Below, piece after piece: positions 63,583 through 64,000 of a DNA stretch of 64,000 nucleotides. Position numbers and translations under genes: made by a program. The stretch's first letter is position 1. Each line of letters starts with the position of its first letter. A model generated the notes under the pieces. The model searched no databases and was not told the DNA's origin. It saw only the letters and a list, made by a program, of their open reading frames with translations. Origin of the DNA: Chitinophaga rhizosphaerae. GTDB lineage: Bacteria > Bacteroidota > Bacteroidia > Chitinophagales > Chitinophagaceae. The stretch spans positions 62,001-126,000 of the forward strand of contig NZ_RXLO01000007.1 of assembly GCF_003958645.1 (NCBI RefSeq), given 5' to 3'.

Positions 63583-64000
63583 CTAAATCAGGTCGAACGC
63601 CTGCGCGAACCGGGTGACGTCGTAGCTGGATTGTGCATGCAGCTTGTTTTTGATATTGCGGCGATGGGTAGACACTGTTTTCTCGGAAATGTTCAGCTGG
63701 GTGGCCATTTCGGCGGTATTGCGACCCAGGCCCATGAGCGTCAGCACTTCCTTTTCGCGGTGCGTGAGCCCGCCGAAGATATGCTTGTTGGCGCGCAGGA
63801 AAGTATTTTCTTCCAGCAGCCGGTTCACTTTCGCGTTGATGTAATGCGCCTGCTCTACGGGAAGGGCAAAGGTGATGCAATGCGTAGGCAATCCGTCGGC
63901 ATTGCGGTAGAAAATGCGCGTGGCGCCGAGGTACCATTGCCATTCGTCGTTAGCGGAAGGCCGCACCTGGTGGAAGAAAGAGACGAATTCACGCTCCTTG
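63583..64000 (-). CDS. LuxR-type response regulator, N-terminus beyond the window
   Basis: The frame is open to the right edge, so only the C-terminal ~139 residues are seen. The part before the HTH (WYLGATRIFYRNADGLP, then FALPVEQAHYINAKVNRLLEE) resembles the end of a PAS-like sensor domain. The LuxR DNA-binding helix-turn-helix is LTHREKEVLTLMGLGRNTAE with NISEKTVSTHRRNIKNKL. The GTG at 63966 is internal, not a start. It probably regulates nearby genes, perhaps the GntP transporter, but this is only positional inference. Confidence 0.8.
   Translation of the reverse strand, partial: KEREFVSFFHQVRPSANDEWQWYLGATRIFYRNADGLPTHCITFALPVEQAHYINAKVNRLLEENTFLRANKHIFGGLTHREKEVLTLMGLGRNTAEMATQLNISEKTVSTHRRNIKNKLHAQSSYDVTRFAQAFDLI

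Overview
The window looks like a chromosomal segment of a Bacteroidota bacterium, most likely family Chitinophagaceae (Chitinophaga or a close relative). This rests on five things. The promoters are of the TTG-N(18-21)-TAnnTTTG type. There is almost no Shine-Dalgarno sequence ahead of genes. Bacteroidota-restricted genes are present: a type IX secretion plug protein, the lipoprotein TamL, and DUF4412- and DUF4254-type proteins. Many products are short exported lipoproteins. The ribosomal/RNA polymerase cluster is preceded by the tRNA-tuf block. Base composition is GC-rich for the phylum (judged by eye, not computed). No phage, insertion sequence, CRISPR array or rRNA operon was seen.

Layout. 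1-8.7 kb: housekeeping and metabolism (end of an alkaline phosphatase, enoyl-CoA hydratase, TPR protein, ComA-like phosphosulfolactate synthase, shikimate dehydrogenase, TlpA-like thioredoxin, nitrilase-family amidase, methyltransferase). 8.7-13 kb: a signal recognition particle RNA that lies outside any ORF, a small transaldolase, and a glycerol uptake pair (glpK-glpF). 13-24 kb: NDH-2, T9SS plug, a LolC/E-like permease, TrmH-type methyltransferase, TamL, TruB, and a translationally coupled ribE-nitronate monooxygenase-MFS operon. 24-42 kb: the information-processing core (rpsU, Xer recombinase, hpf, four tRNAs, a degenerate fifth tRNA-like element, tuf, trnW, secE, nusG, rplKAJL, rpoBC). Two opposite-strand genes split this core between nusG and rplK. 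42-64 kb: accessory and envelope functions (GDPD, Skp/OmpH-like lipoprotein, amino acid permease, DUF4254-GT9 pair, two tRNA-Gln genes, an unknown two-gene exported module, several lipoproteins, RhlE-like helicase, PAP2-barrel fusion, AI-2E-type exporter, AraC-DUF417 pair, CAT-like acetyltransferase with a HAD phosphatase, gluconate symporter, start of a LuxR-type regulator).

How it fits together. Rho-independent terminators and TAnnTTTG boxes divide the window into short transcription units. In several units the -7 box ends only 4-7 nt before the start codon, which predicts leaderless or nearly leaderless mRNAs. The nusG unit ends at a strong terminator and rplK has its own strong promoter, so the split of this normally continuous cluster appears transcriptionally repaired. 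No complete new defence or biosynthetic system is evident. The least explained items are the 48.2-49.8 kb gene pair, the degenerate tRNA-like element before tuf, the inverted repeat on the tRNA-operon promoter, the structured gene-free stretch at 45.6-46.0 kb and the ComA homologue.
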